From: Vibrio intestinalis
GTDB lineage: Bacteria > Pseudomonadota > Gammaproteobacteria > Enterobacterales > Vibrionaceae
Direction: 5' to 3'
DNA length: 64,000 nt
Assembly (NCBI RefSeq): GCF_025195085.2
Contig: NZ_JANAVY020000006.1
Location: 62,001-126,000 of the forward strand
In this document: one piece after another, positions 36,577 through 45,614 of the stretch
Layout of the letters: the number at the start of each line of letters is the position of its first letter
How positions within the stretch are numbered: position 1 is the stretch's first letter
The notes under the pieces: model-generated
Told to the model about the DNA's origin: nothing
Seen by the model: the letters and a program-made list of their open reading frames with translations, nothing else
The model's database searches: none
Translations under genes and position numbers: made by a program

Positions 36577-37401
36577 ATGATGACCAAAGTCCGTAGCGAT
36601 GGACGTATGATGCCTCGTCTTATCGAATGTGTTCGCAAAGAATACATCACTCCAAACCTACTTCGCGTGACATTCTCTGGCGAAGATCTCAAGGGCTTTC
36701 CTACCGGAAAAGAAGGGCTACTGATTAAGCTATTTTTTGCTAACCAAGAAACGGGCACGCTTGAACTGCCTACTCGCACCGAAGAAAAGATCTACTGGCC
36801 AGAAAACAAACCCGTTTCTCGCGCTTATACCATTCGCTACTACCGTGAAGACGTTAACGAACTGGATGTAGACTTTGTGCCGCATAGCCCAGATAGCCCT
36901 GCGTCTGGTTGGGCGATAAATGCACAGCCCGGAGACAAAATCGGCCTTGGAGGCCCAGGCGGGCCAGCGGCTCTTCTGCCACCAGCAGACTGGCATATTC
37001 TTGCAGGCGACTTAACCGCTCTACCCGCAATCAGCGCGCTGTTAGAACAACTCCCTGCCGATGCAAAGGGTTACGCCTTTATCGAAGCACCAAGTGAAGA
37101 AGATATTCATGGGTTAACTCACCCCGCAGGTGTTGAAGTGGTTTGGGTGATCCGCGAAGTCCGCGCAGCCTCTGAACCACTGTTAGATGCGATTCGTACC
37201 ATCGACCCAGTAGCACAATCAGGCAAGTTGACCGCATTTATTGCTGGTGAAAACGATGCGGTACTTGCGTGTCGTAAGCACCTTATCGATACATACCAGC
37301 TGAAAAAACGCGACTTACATGCCCTTCCTTACTGGCGTCGTGGCCAAGATGAAGATGAGTATCACGAAGCTCGTCACGACATCATGGATGAAGAGTATTA
37401 A
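36577..37401 (+). CDS. viuB: Siderophore-interacting protein (ViuB-like ferric-siderophore reductase)
   Basis: A 274-aa cytoplasmic flavoprotein of the SIP family that frees iron from ferric siderophores by reduction. The FAD-binding motif SRAYTIR with YREDVNELDVDFVPH and the flavin-contact GPGGPAALLPPADW are present; the C-terminal half is the SIP domain with a basic-acidic tail. The family includes ViuB of V. cholerae, which releases iron from vibriobactin. It is preceded by a Fur box and followed by the FepB-like, FepD, FepG and FepC genes in the same direction. AAGGAA precedes the tandem ATGs. Confidence 0.88.
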   Translation: MMTKVRSDGRMMPRLIECVRKEYITPNLLRVTFSGEDLKGFPTGKEGLLIKLFFANQETGTLELPTRTEEKIYWPENKPVSRAYTIRYYREDVNELDVDFVPHSPDSPASGWAINAQPGDKIGLGGPGGPAALLPPADWHILAGDLTALPAISALLEQLPADAKGYAFIEAPSEEDIHGLTHPAGVEVVWVIREVRAASEPLLDAIRTIDPVAQSGKLTAFIAGENDAVLACRKHLIDTYQLKKRDLHALPYWRRGQDEDEYHEARHDIMDEEY

Positions 37402-37425
37402 CCCCTGAAATACCAAACACTAAGC

Positions 37426-37443
37426 GGCCAATCTCTATTGGCC
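37426..37443 (+). terminator. Hairpin between viuB and fepB (weak attenuator)
   Basis: GGCCAAT (37426-37432) pairs with ATTGGCC (37437-37443) around CTCT, followed only by CTTTG. It is a stable hairpin with a poor T-run, so partial termination or mRNA stabilisation is more likely than full termination. Confidence 0.5.
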
Positions 37444-37506
37444 CTTTGAGTTTAAAGAATATTCGAACACCGCTTAACGTCAGCCACCTGTAAAGAAATA
37501 CGAGCT

Positions 37507-38451
37507 ATGAAATCAATCACCATTAAAGCGATCATCACATCAGCAATTTTACTGTTTTCTTCCCTTAGCTACGCTCAAGACTCGGCTTGGCCACGCAGTT
37601 TTACTAACGCTGATGGTAGCGTTACTGTCATTGAGCACGCACCGAAGCGAATCATCTCCACCTCGGTGAGTTTAACGGGCACTCTATTAGCGATGGATAC
37701 GCCACTGGTTGGTAGTGCGGGCGCGGTAAAAGGCGAATATTTCTCGCAATGGGATGAGGTAGCAAAAGAGCGCGGCTTAACCAACCTCTGGCCTGCGGGC
37801 AGTGTCGATCTTGAATCCGCTTATGCCGTCGAACCGGATTTAATCATCGTATCTCTAACTGGTGCAGATTCTGCCCTTGAGCAAGTGGAAGAGTTTCGCC
37901 AAATCGCTCCGACGGTGATTCTCGATTACAGCGTTCAATCTTGGCAAGACTTGGCAAAGCAAATCGGTGAACTTACCGGCCAAGAGCAACAAGTAGCAGA
38001 AAAGCTCGCAGAGTACGAACGCTATGTGGCGCAAACCAAACAAACCTTAGTGATTCCAGAGGGCAAGGCCAACATCATCAGCTATCACGGAGCTGGTATG
38101 CTCAATGCCATCGGTAGACCACAAGGTGCACACGCAATGCTACTTTCTTCGCTTGGTTTTGATATTGAAGCGCCTAACGACGCTTGGCAATCAAGTAATG
38201 CGCGTCACCGAGATTTTATCCGTGTGCATTATGAAAACCTATCGCTGCTAAAGGGTGAAACCACTTTCCTGATTGAAGCAGATGAGAAGAAGGCCAATGA
38301 ATTTATGAGCAATGAAGTTTTCATCAATATGCCTTCAGTAAAAAACCAACAGGTTTTTGGCCTTGGTCTAACTTCATTTCGTATCGACCCGTACAGTGCG
38401 CGCAACATCATCAACAATATTGCCCAGCAGTTTGCTAAAAATGCGGAATAG
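37507..38451 (+). CDS. fepB: Fe(3+)-siderophore periplasmic binding protein (FepB-like)
   Basis: A 314-aa periplasmic binding protein for a ferric catecholate siderophore. A signal peptide (about 1-23) ends SYA; no lipobox cysteine is seen, so it is soluble. The class-III fold is shown by HAPKRIISTSVSLTGTLLAMD, VEPDLIIVSLTG and the long helical linker. It resembles enterobactin-binding FepB. The permeases and ATPase follow with 2-bp gaps or overlaps, giving a complete importer. Confidence 0.87.
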   Translation: MKSITIKAIITSAILLFSSLSYAQDSAWPRSFTNADGSVTVIEHAPKRIISTSVSLTGTLLAMDTPLVGSAGAVKGEYFSQWDEVAKERGLTNLWPAGSVDLESAYAVEPDLIIVSLTGADSALEQVEEFRQIAPTVILDYSVQSWQDLAKQIGELTGQEQQVAEKLAEYERYVAQTKQTLVIPEGKANIISYHGAGMLNAIGRPQGAHAMLLSSLGFDIEAPNDAWQSSNARHRDFIRVHYENLSLLKGETTFLIEADEKKANEFMSNEVFINMPSVKNQQVFGLGLTSFRIDPYSARNIINNIAQQFAKNAE

Positions 38452-38453
38452 TC

Positions 38454-39488
38454 ATGTCTACTGCTCATGCCTTTGCAAGACAAGAACTTAAACACCAACG
38501 GCTTAAGCAAGGATTAATTGTTGCCATTGCTCTGCTAGCATTTCTCACGTGCGCCAGTGTTTTCATTGGCGCTCGCGATATTGGCTGGCAAACCACACTC
38601 GACGCCATTCTCAACTACGACTCAACCAATAGTGAACACTTGCTGGTTCACCATATCCGCATTCCACGCAGCTTGTTGGCTATTGTGGTTGGCATTGGCT
38701 TAGGCCTATCTGGTACGTTGATGCAAGCGCTCACCCGCAACCCTCTTGCAGACCCAGGATTACTTGGCGTTAACGCGGGCGCAATGTTCGCCATTGCCGC
38801 AGCAATTGCTTTCGCCAATATCACTCAACCGAGTGATTACGTATTATTTGGATCTATCGGGAGTGGCTTAACCGGTATAGCGGTTTACTTCTTAGCTGGA
38901 CTGCATAAAACCGTTAATCCAGTTCGCTTGGTTCTCGCAGGAGCTGCATTGTCTGTTGTGCTTCTCGCCGTAACCCATTTGATCACCATTAACAGCCATC
39001 AAGAAGTGTTTGATAGGTTTCGTCATTGGGTGGTGGGGTCACTGCAAGGTCGTGGGTATGATGTGCTTTATTCCGTCACGGTTCTGATTGTTATTGGCGC
39101 GATCGCCGCTATTTTAATAGCGCCCGCATTAGATGCGCTCTCTCTTGGTCAAGAGTTCGGCCAATCGCTGGGCAGCAATCCAAAGGTTATATGGCTCATC
39201 GCCTGCGGCGCAATCATTGTACTTTCTGGCTCTGCCACCGCAGCAGCCGGGCCTATCAGTTTTATCGGCTTAACCGCGCCTCATTTGGCGCGCTTTATCG
39301 TTGGCCCAGACCATCGCTGGTTGATGCCCTATTCGATGGTCATCGGCGCAATGCTTATCCTCTCTGCCGACATCCTTGGCCGAATCATCGGTCATCCGAA
39401 CGAAATTAGTGTGGGCATTATGGCGGCCTTGATTGGTGGTCCATTCTTTATCTACATGGTGAAAAGATGGAAAATCTCGCAGCTATAA
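38454..39488 (+). CDS. fepD: Siderophore ABC transporter permease (FepD-like)
   Basis: A 344-aa FecCD-family permease with about ten membrane helices, half of the importer channel. Signature segments are HHIRIPRSLLAIVVGIGLG, TRNPLADPGLLGVNAGA and the C-terminal GPISFIGLTAPHLARFIVG, which forms the coupling helix to the ATPase. It starts two bases after fepB and its end overlaps fepG by 22 bases. Confidence 0.9.
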   Translation: MSTAHAFARQELKHQRLKQGLIVAIALLAFLTCASVFIGARDIGWQTTLDAILNYDSTNSEHLLVHHIRIPRSLLAIVVGIGLGLSGTLMQALTRNPLADPGLLGVNAGAMFAIAAAIAFANITQPSDYVLFGSIGSGLTGIAVYFLAGLHKTVNPVRLVLAGAALSVVLLAVTHLITINSHQEVFDRFRHWVVGSLQGRGYDVLYSVTVLIVIGAIAAILIAPALDALSLGQEFGQSLGSNPKVIWLIACGAIIVLSGSATAAAGPISFIGLTAPHLARFIVGPDHRWLMPYSMVIGAMLILSADILGRIIGHPNEISVGIMAALIGGPFFIYMVKRWKISQL

Positions 39489-40540
39489 ACCGTAAGACAA
39501 ACACAAACCCACTACACTACTCGGTAGTAAAAGTTGGCTCATGCCAGCTTATCCTGAGTAGAAAGCAAGCATTCACCTACTTTGCACTGCTCAGCTCCGT
39601 TTGCTTGTTGGCGGTTTACTCTGTCACTGTTGGTAAACTAAACATTGGCTTAAATGAAGTTTGGGCCATTGTGAGTGGCGACGTCACCCAAGGCTTTAAG
39701 CAACGTGTGGTGATGAACATACGTTTACCAAGGATTACCACTGCCCTATTTGTTGGCGCTGCATTGGGCGTCTCTGGTGCGATATTCCAATCTCTATCTC
39801 GCAATGCATTAGGCTCTCCCGACATCATCGGCTTTACCACTGGCGCCGCTTCAGGGGCTATCGCACAAATCGTCTTGTTCGAACAATCTGGCTTAGCCGT
39901 TAGCCTATCTGCGATTGGAGGTGGCCTTGCCACTGCGGTTGTAGTTTACCTCTTATCTCGCCAACATGGCCGAGTCGGTGGCTATCGTTTAATACTTATC
40001 GGCATTGGGGTGGGCTCCATCCTTTCTGCGCTGAACAGCCTGATGTTGGTCAAAGGCCATATTGATAGCGCAATCACGGCCAATTTATGGCTGGCGGGAT
40101 CGCTGCACGCAAGAACTTGGCAACATGCTCTGCCAGTCATGCTTGGCGTCATATTGTTCGTCCCTGCTGCGACCTATTTTGCCCGCCGACTGTCGCTTAT
40201 CGAAATGGGTGATGACTTAGCCAAGCAGCTTGGGGTCAACGTTGAAACCACCCGCTTGCTGATGCTTTTTATCGCCGTGATCCTAGCCGCTTTAGCCACT
40301 GGTGCTGCTGGCCCAATTTCATTCATCGCATTGGCCGCCCCTCAATTGATTGCTCGCTTGATTGGCGGTGGGCAAATCCTAATTATTGGCTCCGCTTTAA
40401 TGGGAGCGATTCTACTCATCTCTGCTGACTTGATTAGCCAATTGCTACCGTTTGATTTCTCACTGCCTATCGGCACAATGACAGGCCTAATTGGTGGTGT
40501 GTATTTACTGTTTTTACTAGCTCAACGTCGAGATCTTTAA
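39467..40540 (+). CDS. fepG: Siderophore ABC transporter permease (FepG-like)
   Basis: A 357-aa second FecCD permease, pairing with FepD. MNIRLPRITTALFVGAALG, SRNALGSPDIIGFTTGA and GPISFIALAAPQLIARL are the family motifs. The N-terminal 35 residues before the first helix are longer than usual. The start codon lies inside the fepD 3' end, which supports translational coupling. Confidence 0.9.
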   Translation: MENLAAINRKTNTNPLHYSVVKVGSCQLILSRKQAFTYFALLSSVCLLAVYSVTVGKLNIGLNEVWAIVSGDVTQGFKQRVVMNIRLPRITTALFVGAALGVSGAIFQSLSRNALGSPDIIGFTTGAASGAIAQIVLFEQSGLAVSLSAIGGGLATAVVVYLLSRQHGRVGGYRLILIGIGVGSILSALNSLMLVKGHIDSAITANLWLAGSLHARTWQHALPVMLGVILFVPAATYFARRLSLIEMGDDLAKQLGVNVETTRLLMLFIAVILAALATGAAGPISFIALAAPQLIARLIGGGQILIIGSALMGAILLISADLISQLLPFDFSLPIGTMTGLIGGVYLLFLLAQRRDL

Positions 40541-40542
40541 TC

Positions 40543-41358
40543 GTGACAGACTCTAACCTTAACTCCCACTTAACCAGTCGAATTCAAGGTCAAGACCTTA
40601 CGCTGGGCTACGACAACACACCAATATGCCAGCAGCTAGACATTGCCATTCCTGATGGTAAGTTCAGTGTCATTATTGGCCCTAATGGATGTGGTAAATC
40701 AACCCTACTACGCAGTTTGTGCCGATTACTGACGCCAATAAAAGGTGAAATACATTTCGATGGTCAGCCACTGCACAAACTCCCGAGCAAGGAAGTCGCC
40801 AAGCAAATTGGTCTGCTTCCTCAAACAGCTCAAGCACCTGATGGTATCCGCGTAGTTGATTTGGTTGCCCGAGGTCGATTCCCGCACCAGAATCTGTTCC
40901 GACAATGGAGTGAAGAAGATCAACACTTCGTGACTGAAGCGATGCAAGCTGCTGGGGTAGAAGACCTGGCGGAAAAGCAGGTCTCTCAACTCTCTGGCGG
41001 GCAGCGTCAACGGGTGTGGATTGCAATGGTTTTAGCGCAAAATACCGATATTTTGTTTTTGGATGAACCGACGACTTACTTAGATATCGCTCATCAAGTT
41101 GAACTGTTGGATCTGTTTAAGCGCCTTAACCGAAAGGAAGGCCGAACCGTGGTGGCGGTGCTTCACGACCTTAACCAAGCATGTCGATATGCCGATCATT
41201 TGATTGTACTAGCGAACGGTAAAAAGGTAACTGAAGGTGAGCCAGAGAAGTTGATGACGCCAGAACTGGTAATGGATGTATTTGGCCTTAACTGCCAAAT
41301 TATGCCCGATCCAATAAGCCACACGCCGATGATCATTCCTATCGGCGCATGGGACTAA
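40543..41358 (+). CDS. fepC: Siderophore ABC transporter ATP-binding protein (FepC-like)
   Basis: A 271-aa ABC ATPase that powers the FepDG channel. Walker A is GPNGCGKST, the signature is LSGGQRQR, Walker B is ILFLDEPT, and the switch His is in VLHDLNQAC. It starts with GTG at 40543, two bases after the fepG stop. It closes the operon; no TonB-dependent receptor gene is present in the window. Confidence 0.93.
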   Translation: MTDSNLNSHLTSRIQGQDLTLGYDNTPICQQLDIAIPDGKFSVIIGPNGCGKSTLLRSLCRLLTPIKGEIHFDGQPLHKLPSKEVAKQIGLLPQTAQAPDGIRVVDLVARGRFPHQNLFRQWSEEDQHFVTEAMQAAGVEDLAEKQVSQLSGGQRQRVWIAMVLAQNTDILFLDEPTTYLDIAHQVELLDLFKRLNRKEGRTVVAVLHDLNQACRYADHLIVLANGKKVTEGEPEKLMTPELVMDVFGLNCQIMPDPISHTPMIIPIGAWD

Positions 41359-41377
41359 TATTTCACAATACTAAATA

Positions 41378-42142
41378 CTAGTGGACGGGTTTCGACGGAA
41401 AATAGCTATCGAGCTTGAGCCTTTGCCAAAGCTGACTGACTAGCGGATAAAAGTTAGGCGCTAACGCGTAAACCACACTAACAAATAATACTGAGCCGAT
41501 TAAATCCGCTGGTCGATGCATGCCTAGCCACAATCGGCTGTAAGCGACACCCACACCCCATACAAACAGCACAGCAGCTAAAGCATAACGTTTATGCTCA
41601 ACAAATAAACCGCCAAAAAACGCCAAGCAGATCGCGACAAATATGGTATGGCCTGACGGGAACGAGTAATCGGTCTCTCCTTGCCAATGTAAAGTGCGCC
41701 ACTCACTAACATGATTTGAGATTCGTTCAATCGCGTTAACCTGCTGTGCTTCATTCAGCTTATAGAAGTGGCTTGGGTTTGGAATCAGCAACTGATGCGT
41801 CAATAACTCAGTATAAGGTCTTGGGCTTTCTGTCAGATGCTTCAAACCAGTCTTAGCCACAAAGCCAATCACCAGAATAAGGCCAAGTTGCGCCATCAAC
41901 GCCACGCGCGCTTTCGGTGTCATACGGCACAGCAAGCTCAAACTACATAGCACAGCTAAAGTCACCAAAAAGCCACTGCTGCCCGCGGAGTGGGTCAATA
42001 AAGTCATAGAGAAGCCCTGCAAATCACTGACATGACTTAGCAGTTCGATATGGCTTACCAACAGCGTCATTGGCGCGATCACTAGCAACAATAGCAGCAA
42101 TAAGCCAAGACCATGACGTTTCGTATTGAAGTGTGCTTTCAT
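41378..42142 (-). CDS. PAP2-family membrane phosphatase
   Basis: A 254-aa membrane phosphatase of the PAP2/PgpB type with about six helices. The three catalytic motifs are complete: KTGLKHLTESPRPY, SFPSGHT and SRLWLGMHRPADLIG. It probably dephosphorylates a lipid phosphate, such as undecaprenyl pyrophosphate or phosphatidylglycerophosphate, on the periplasmic side. It converges on fepC and stands alone. Confidence 0.88.
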   Translation of the reverse strand: MKAHFNTKRHGLGLLLLLLLVIAPMTLLVSHIELLSHVSDLQGFSMTLLTHSAGSSGFLVTLAVLCSLSLLCRMTPKARVALMAQLGLILVIGFVAKTGLKHLTESPRPYTELLTHQLLIPNPSHFYKLNEAQQVNAIERISNHVSEWRTLHWQGETDYSFPSGHTIFVAICLAFFGGLFVEHKRYALAAVLFVWGVGVAYSRLWLGMHRPADLIGSVLFVSVVYALAPNFYPLVSQLWQRLKLDSYFPSKPVH

Positions 42143-42386
42143 AAATTCTACTCATTAGCTTCAACTCGGATAAACTCGAGTGCTAGACCAGCTTGAGGCA
42201 AGATATTAGCCGAAGTAACGTGGAAAAATTATCAAGAAGATGTCAATTTGATGAAAGATCGCACCCCGTTCGATACACAGGAGCTGTGTTTGGATGATTT
42301 ATTAATGAACTTAGTGGAATATAGAGCCAGTCAACTCCTGTTCACTGGCTCTAAAACGTAATATATGGCGCGATAGCGATAATAAA

Positions 42387-43052
42387 CTATCGTTGGATAT
42401 CAAAGCCTTGCTGCCAAAATGCCACTTCCATACGTGTGGCAGTCCTAAACACTTGAATTAAGTGCTGACCTTTTTGGCTATTAATATCGATGTCTTGCAA
42501 CAAGCGGTTGAAGTGCTCAGTTCCCTGTGCCACGCCTGCTTGGAATTCATCTCCACCATACAACTCAATCCAACTTGCGTAAGGATTGCCCTCTCGCACG
42601 GTTTCGCTGTCTTCAATCAGCGCTTTACCAATGGCGGCATACCCGATTGAGCATGGTGCAAGCGCTGCATACAAATCAACTAAATCCCCGGTCATACCAG
42701 CATCCAATACATAGCGCGTATAAGCCACTGTGCCAAAGTCTTCCGCTTCATTTTCTAGGTCTGATTCCGTCAATCCCCATTGATCGCAATAGGTAACATG
42801 ATGGGCAATTTCAGAATCAAGCAAAGCATGGACACTTGGCAGGGCTTGGCGCATATCTTGAAGACTGTTTGCCTTGTATATCGCCAGAGCATACGCCCTC
42901 GCGTACTGCTTTAAGAACAAAAAGTCCTGTTTCAAATAATGTAAAAAGCACGCTTGATCCAAACGGCCTTTCGCTAGTTGGCGTACAAACGCATGCTGTG
43001 TGTAATCACTCCAGTCGCTGCGGCACGCATCAATTAAATCTTGGTATTTCAT
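42387..43052 (-). CDS. tenA: TenA/thiaminase II family enzyme
   Basis: A 221-aa TenA-type enzyme that hydrolyses amino-HMP (or thiamine) to the thiamine pyrimidine HMP during salvage. The all-helical fold shows FVRQLAKGRLDQACFLHYLKQD-like helices, Asp in LKQDFLFL, and the catalytic cysteine region ALAPCSIGYA (Cys134). It is the last gene of the riboswitch-controlled unit, three bases after thiY. Confidence 0.92.
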   Translation of the reverse strand: MKYQDLIDACRSDWSDYTQHAFVRQLAKGRLDQACFLHYLKQDFLFLKQYARAYALAIYKANSLQDMRQALPSVHALLDSEIAHHVTYCDQWGLTESDLENEAEDFGTVAYTRYVLDAGMTGDLVDLYAALAPCSIGYAAIGKALIEDSETVREGNPYASWIELYGGDEFQAGVAQGTEHFNRLLQDIDINSQKGQHLIQVFRTATRMEVAFWQQGFDIQR

Positions 43053-43055
43053 ATA

Positions 43056-44006
43056 CTAATTAAACTCTGGGACGTAGTCGGCTGCTTTTGGCAGCGTTTC
43101 AATTAACTTTTGCGAGTACATGAACTCTGCGTATTCATCGTAACGCTTCAAATCAACGGCCGATGGACGAAGAGCAAAGCGTGTTAGCGTATCGTTCCAA
43201 GCTCGCTTGTTTAACTCGTTATTCAGCGTATCAGGCGAGTAAGCAACAAACTCCTGCCAAGACGCTTTTGGGTGATTCACAATGTAAGTGGTTGCTTGTT
43301 CTAACGCTTGGTTAAACGCTTTGATTGCCTCTGCATCGTGGGTTTTAGCATTGGCAACAAACACCAACTCATCGTAGGCTGGCACGCCATGTTCTTCAGG
43401 GAAGAAGGCTTTCGCTTTATAACCTTCTAAAGCCAATTGGTTGGTTTCAAAGTTGCGCAGGCCGCCCCATATGGCATCCACTTTGCCTGATGCCAAAGAA
43501 GAAGATAGCGCCCAACCGACATTGATAATCTCTACGTCAGAGAACTTCACGCCTTGCTGGCCTAGCATAGTGCCGATCACGGCTTCTTCATTACCCGCAA
43601 TCGCGATACCGACTTTTTTGCCTTTTAGATCGCTTAGGTTGTCGTTCTTACCGTTATCCAACACCATCAAGGTGTTTAGTGGTGTTGCAATAAGTGTTGC
43701 CGAGCGGATCAGTGGCAGACCGGCGGCAACGTCAATGGTTAAGCTAGGTTGATAAGAAATCGCCAAATCAACTTTACCCGCAGCGACTAGCTTAGGTGGC
43801 GTACTTGGATCCGCTGGTTCTTGAATTTCCACCGTTAGGCCTTGCTGCTCAAAGTAGCCACGCTGCTGTGCGATGACGATTGGGCCATGGTTTGGATTCA
43901 CAAACCAATCCAGCATCAAGGTAATGTTTTTCTCTTTGGCAAACGCAGAAGCAGATGCAAGTGAAGCAAGCAAAGCCACTGCTGAAAGTAGTTTATTGTT
44001 TTTCAC
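43056..44006 (-). CDS. thiY: Thiamine-pyrimidine precursor ABC transporter binding protein (ThiY-like)
   Basis: A 316-aa periplasmic binding protein of the NMT1/THI5-like family, binding a pyrimidine precursor of thiamine (formylamino-HMP or HMP). A signal peptide (about 1-24) ends SAFA; the binding domain begins ITLMLDWFVNPNHGPI, typical of ThiY. The GTG at 44006 preceded by AAGGAA is preferred because it gives the signal peptide directly. It is grouped with ThiX, ThiZ, ThiD and TenA. Confidence 0.88.
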   Translation of the reverse strand: MKNNKLLSAVALLASLASASAFAKEKNITLMLDWFVNPNHGPIVIAQQRGYFEQQGLTVEIQEPADPSTPPKLVAAGKVDLAISYQPSLTIDVAAGLPLIRSATLIATPLNTLMVLDNGKNDNLSDLKGKKVGIAIAGNEEAVIGTMLGQQGVKFSDVEIINVGWALSSSLASGKVDAIWGGLRNFETNQLALEGYKAKAFFPEEHGVPAYDELVFVANAKTHDAEAIKAFNQALEQATTYIVNHPKASWQEFVAYSPDTLNNELNKRAWNDTLTRFALRPSAVDLKRYDEYAEFMYSQKLIETLPKAADYVPEFN

Positions 44007-44056
44007 TGAAGGTTCCTTTTTTCGTTTTATCGTTATGTTGAGCAATTTTCGGAGCG

Positions 44057-44854
44057 CTAATGGCTCCATGGGATAAGTCGTTTTAGTAACTTATCGGTAA
44101 AGAAATAGAGCGCGATGGAGAGCAGTGCGAGAATAAATAGCGCAGCAAACATCTCATCAATGATCATGCGAGCGTTCGCTTGTAGCATCAGATAGCCGAG
44201 CCCTTGGCTTGAGCCAACCCACTCACCGACCACAGCGCCAATCGGCGCGATCACCACTGCAACCCGAATACCCGAGGCTAAGATAGGTAATGATGCCGGC
44301 AGTTGAATATGACGCAGTTTTTGCCATTTGCTTGCGCCCATGGTTTGCGCCAAATCGAGATAACCACGAGGCGTATTGCGCAAGCCGTCATAGCAGCAAG
44401 TCGTGACTGGGAAGAAAATGATGATGGCAGCCATCACTACTTTTGAAGCGATGCCATAACCTAGCCAGAGCATCAGAACTGGTGCAATAGCAAAAACAGG
44501 AATGGCTTGGCTAGCAATAAGAATAGGCAGCAACCAACGTTTGAGAGGTTCAAACAACAGCATTTGCAGCGCAAACAGTAACCCCATAGAAAGGCCAAGT
44601 AACAAGCCTAATAGGATCTCTTGCGCCGTCACCCAAGTATGTTTAAGCAAGACGTCATAACGGACGACTAATCGCTCCAACACATCCAAAGGCGCAGGTA
44701 AAATAAAGCTTGGCATATCAAAGGCTACAACCACCAATTGCCACAGCCCCAAAATGACAGCAATCGATATTACCATTCGCGCGATTGAGTTAAGCCGCGT
44801 TTGCTGCGCGGCAAGTTTATGAGTAACGGCATTAATCTCAGTCATGTTACTCAT
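44057..44854 (-). CDS. thiX: Thiamine-pyrimidine ABC transporter permease (ThiX-like)
   Basis: A 265-aa BPD-family permease with about six helices. The cytoplasmic EAA loop that docks the ATPase is visible as LDLAQTMGASKWQKLRHIQL. The ATG at 44854 has GGAG seven bases upstream and overlaps the thiZ 3' end by eight bases. It forms the membrane channel for the substrate delivered by ThiY. Confidence 0.88.
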   Translation of the reverse strand: MSNMTEINAVTHKLAAQQTRLNSIARMVISIAVILGLWQLVVVAFDMPSFILPAPLDVLERLVVRYDVLLKHTWVTAQEILLGLLLGLSMGLLFALQMLLFEPLKRWLLPILIASQAIPVFAIAPVLMLWLGYGIASKVVMAAIIIFFPVTTCCYDGLRNTPRGYLDLAQTMGASKWQKLRHIQLPASLPILASGIRVAVVIAPIGAVVGEWVGSSQGLGYLMLQANARMIIDEMFAALFILALLSIALYFFTDKLLKRLIPWSH

Positions 44855-45605
44855 AATCATGCTCCAAGGTATCTAAGATCTGCTGCTGAAGTTGGGCGCA
44901 CTCGGCATCGATGTTTCTTGGCGGCAAGGTACTCGGTACTGGCAGCTGACAAGCAGAAGCGGGCGAGCCTCGTAATACATAAAGCTGATCGGCTAATCGG
45001 ATCGCTTCTTGTGGATCGTGGGTAATTAAAATCACCGTTTTGTCACGCAATAGCTCTGCCGCCAGTGACTGCAACTTATAGCGAGTCACGGCATCCAACG
45101 CAGAAAATGGCTCATCCATGAGTACCAAGGGTTTGTCTTGCATCAGCGTACGAGCTAATGCTACACGTTGACGCATTCCTCCGGATAATTGTTGCGGAAG
45201 CTTATCCGTATCGTTTGCTAGACCAACCTTTTCAAGCAAAGTGAGCGCTCGCTGTTTATCCGACTCACTCACAGAAGAAAAACGCTGATTAAGGCATACG
45301 TTATCTAACACACTAAGCCATGGCAGCAGTAAATCTTGCTGCGCCATATAAGCAAGTTGGCCTTGTAGCGGACTCGCTGTACCCAATGACTTTGGCGATA
45401 CACTCAGCTCTCCGTGCCACTCCACTTGCTGCTCTGCCAATCCGGCCAAGTAACGCAGCAAGGTTGTTTTTCCACAGCCGCTTCGGCCCAATAAGCACGT
45501 CCATTTACCCGCTTGAATGTGCATATTCAAACCTTGCAGCACAGGTTGCTCGCTATCGAGATAACGCAGTGCTGCGTGCTTTATTTCAATTCGAACCGCT
45601 GTCAT
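44847..45605 (-). CDS. thiZ: Thiamine-pyrimidine ABC transporter ATPase (ThiZ-like)
   Basis: A 252-aa nitrate/sulfonate-type ABC ATPase. Walker A is GRSGCGKTT, the signature is LSGGMRQRV, Walker B is LVLMDEPF, and the switch His is in LITHDPQEA. The ATG at 45605 is nine bases after the thiD stop; a GTG two codons upstream is also possible. It energises ThiXY. Confidence 0.9.
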   Translation of the reverse strand: MTAVRIEIKHAALRYLDSEQPVLQGLNMHIQAGKWTCLLGRSGCGKTTLLRYLAGLAEQQVEWHGELSVSPKSLGTASPLQGQLAYMAQQDLLLPWLSVLDNVCLNQRFSSVSESDKQRALTLLEKVGLANDTDKLPQQLSGGMRQRVALARTLMQDKPLVLMDEPFSALDAVTRYKLQSLAAELLRDKTVILITHDPQEAIRLADQLYVLRGSPASACQLPVPSTLPPRNIDAECAQLQQQILDTLEHDYE

Positions 45606-45614
45606 AGCCACACT

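Noticed and set aside
42323..42352. AGAGCCAGT/ACTGGCTCT hairpin between the PAP2 and tenA genes
   Set aside because: It is possibly a terminator of the tenA operon, but the T-run on the minus strand is lacking; the evidence is too weak to call.
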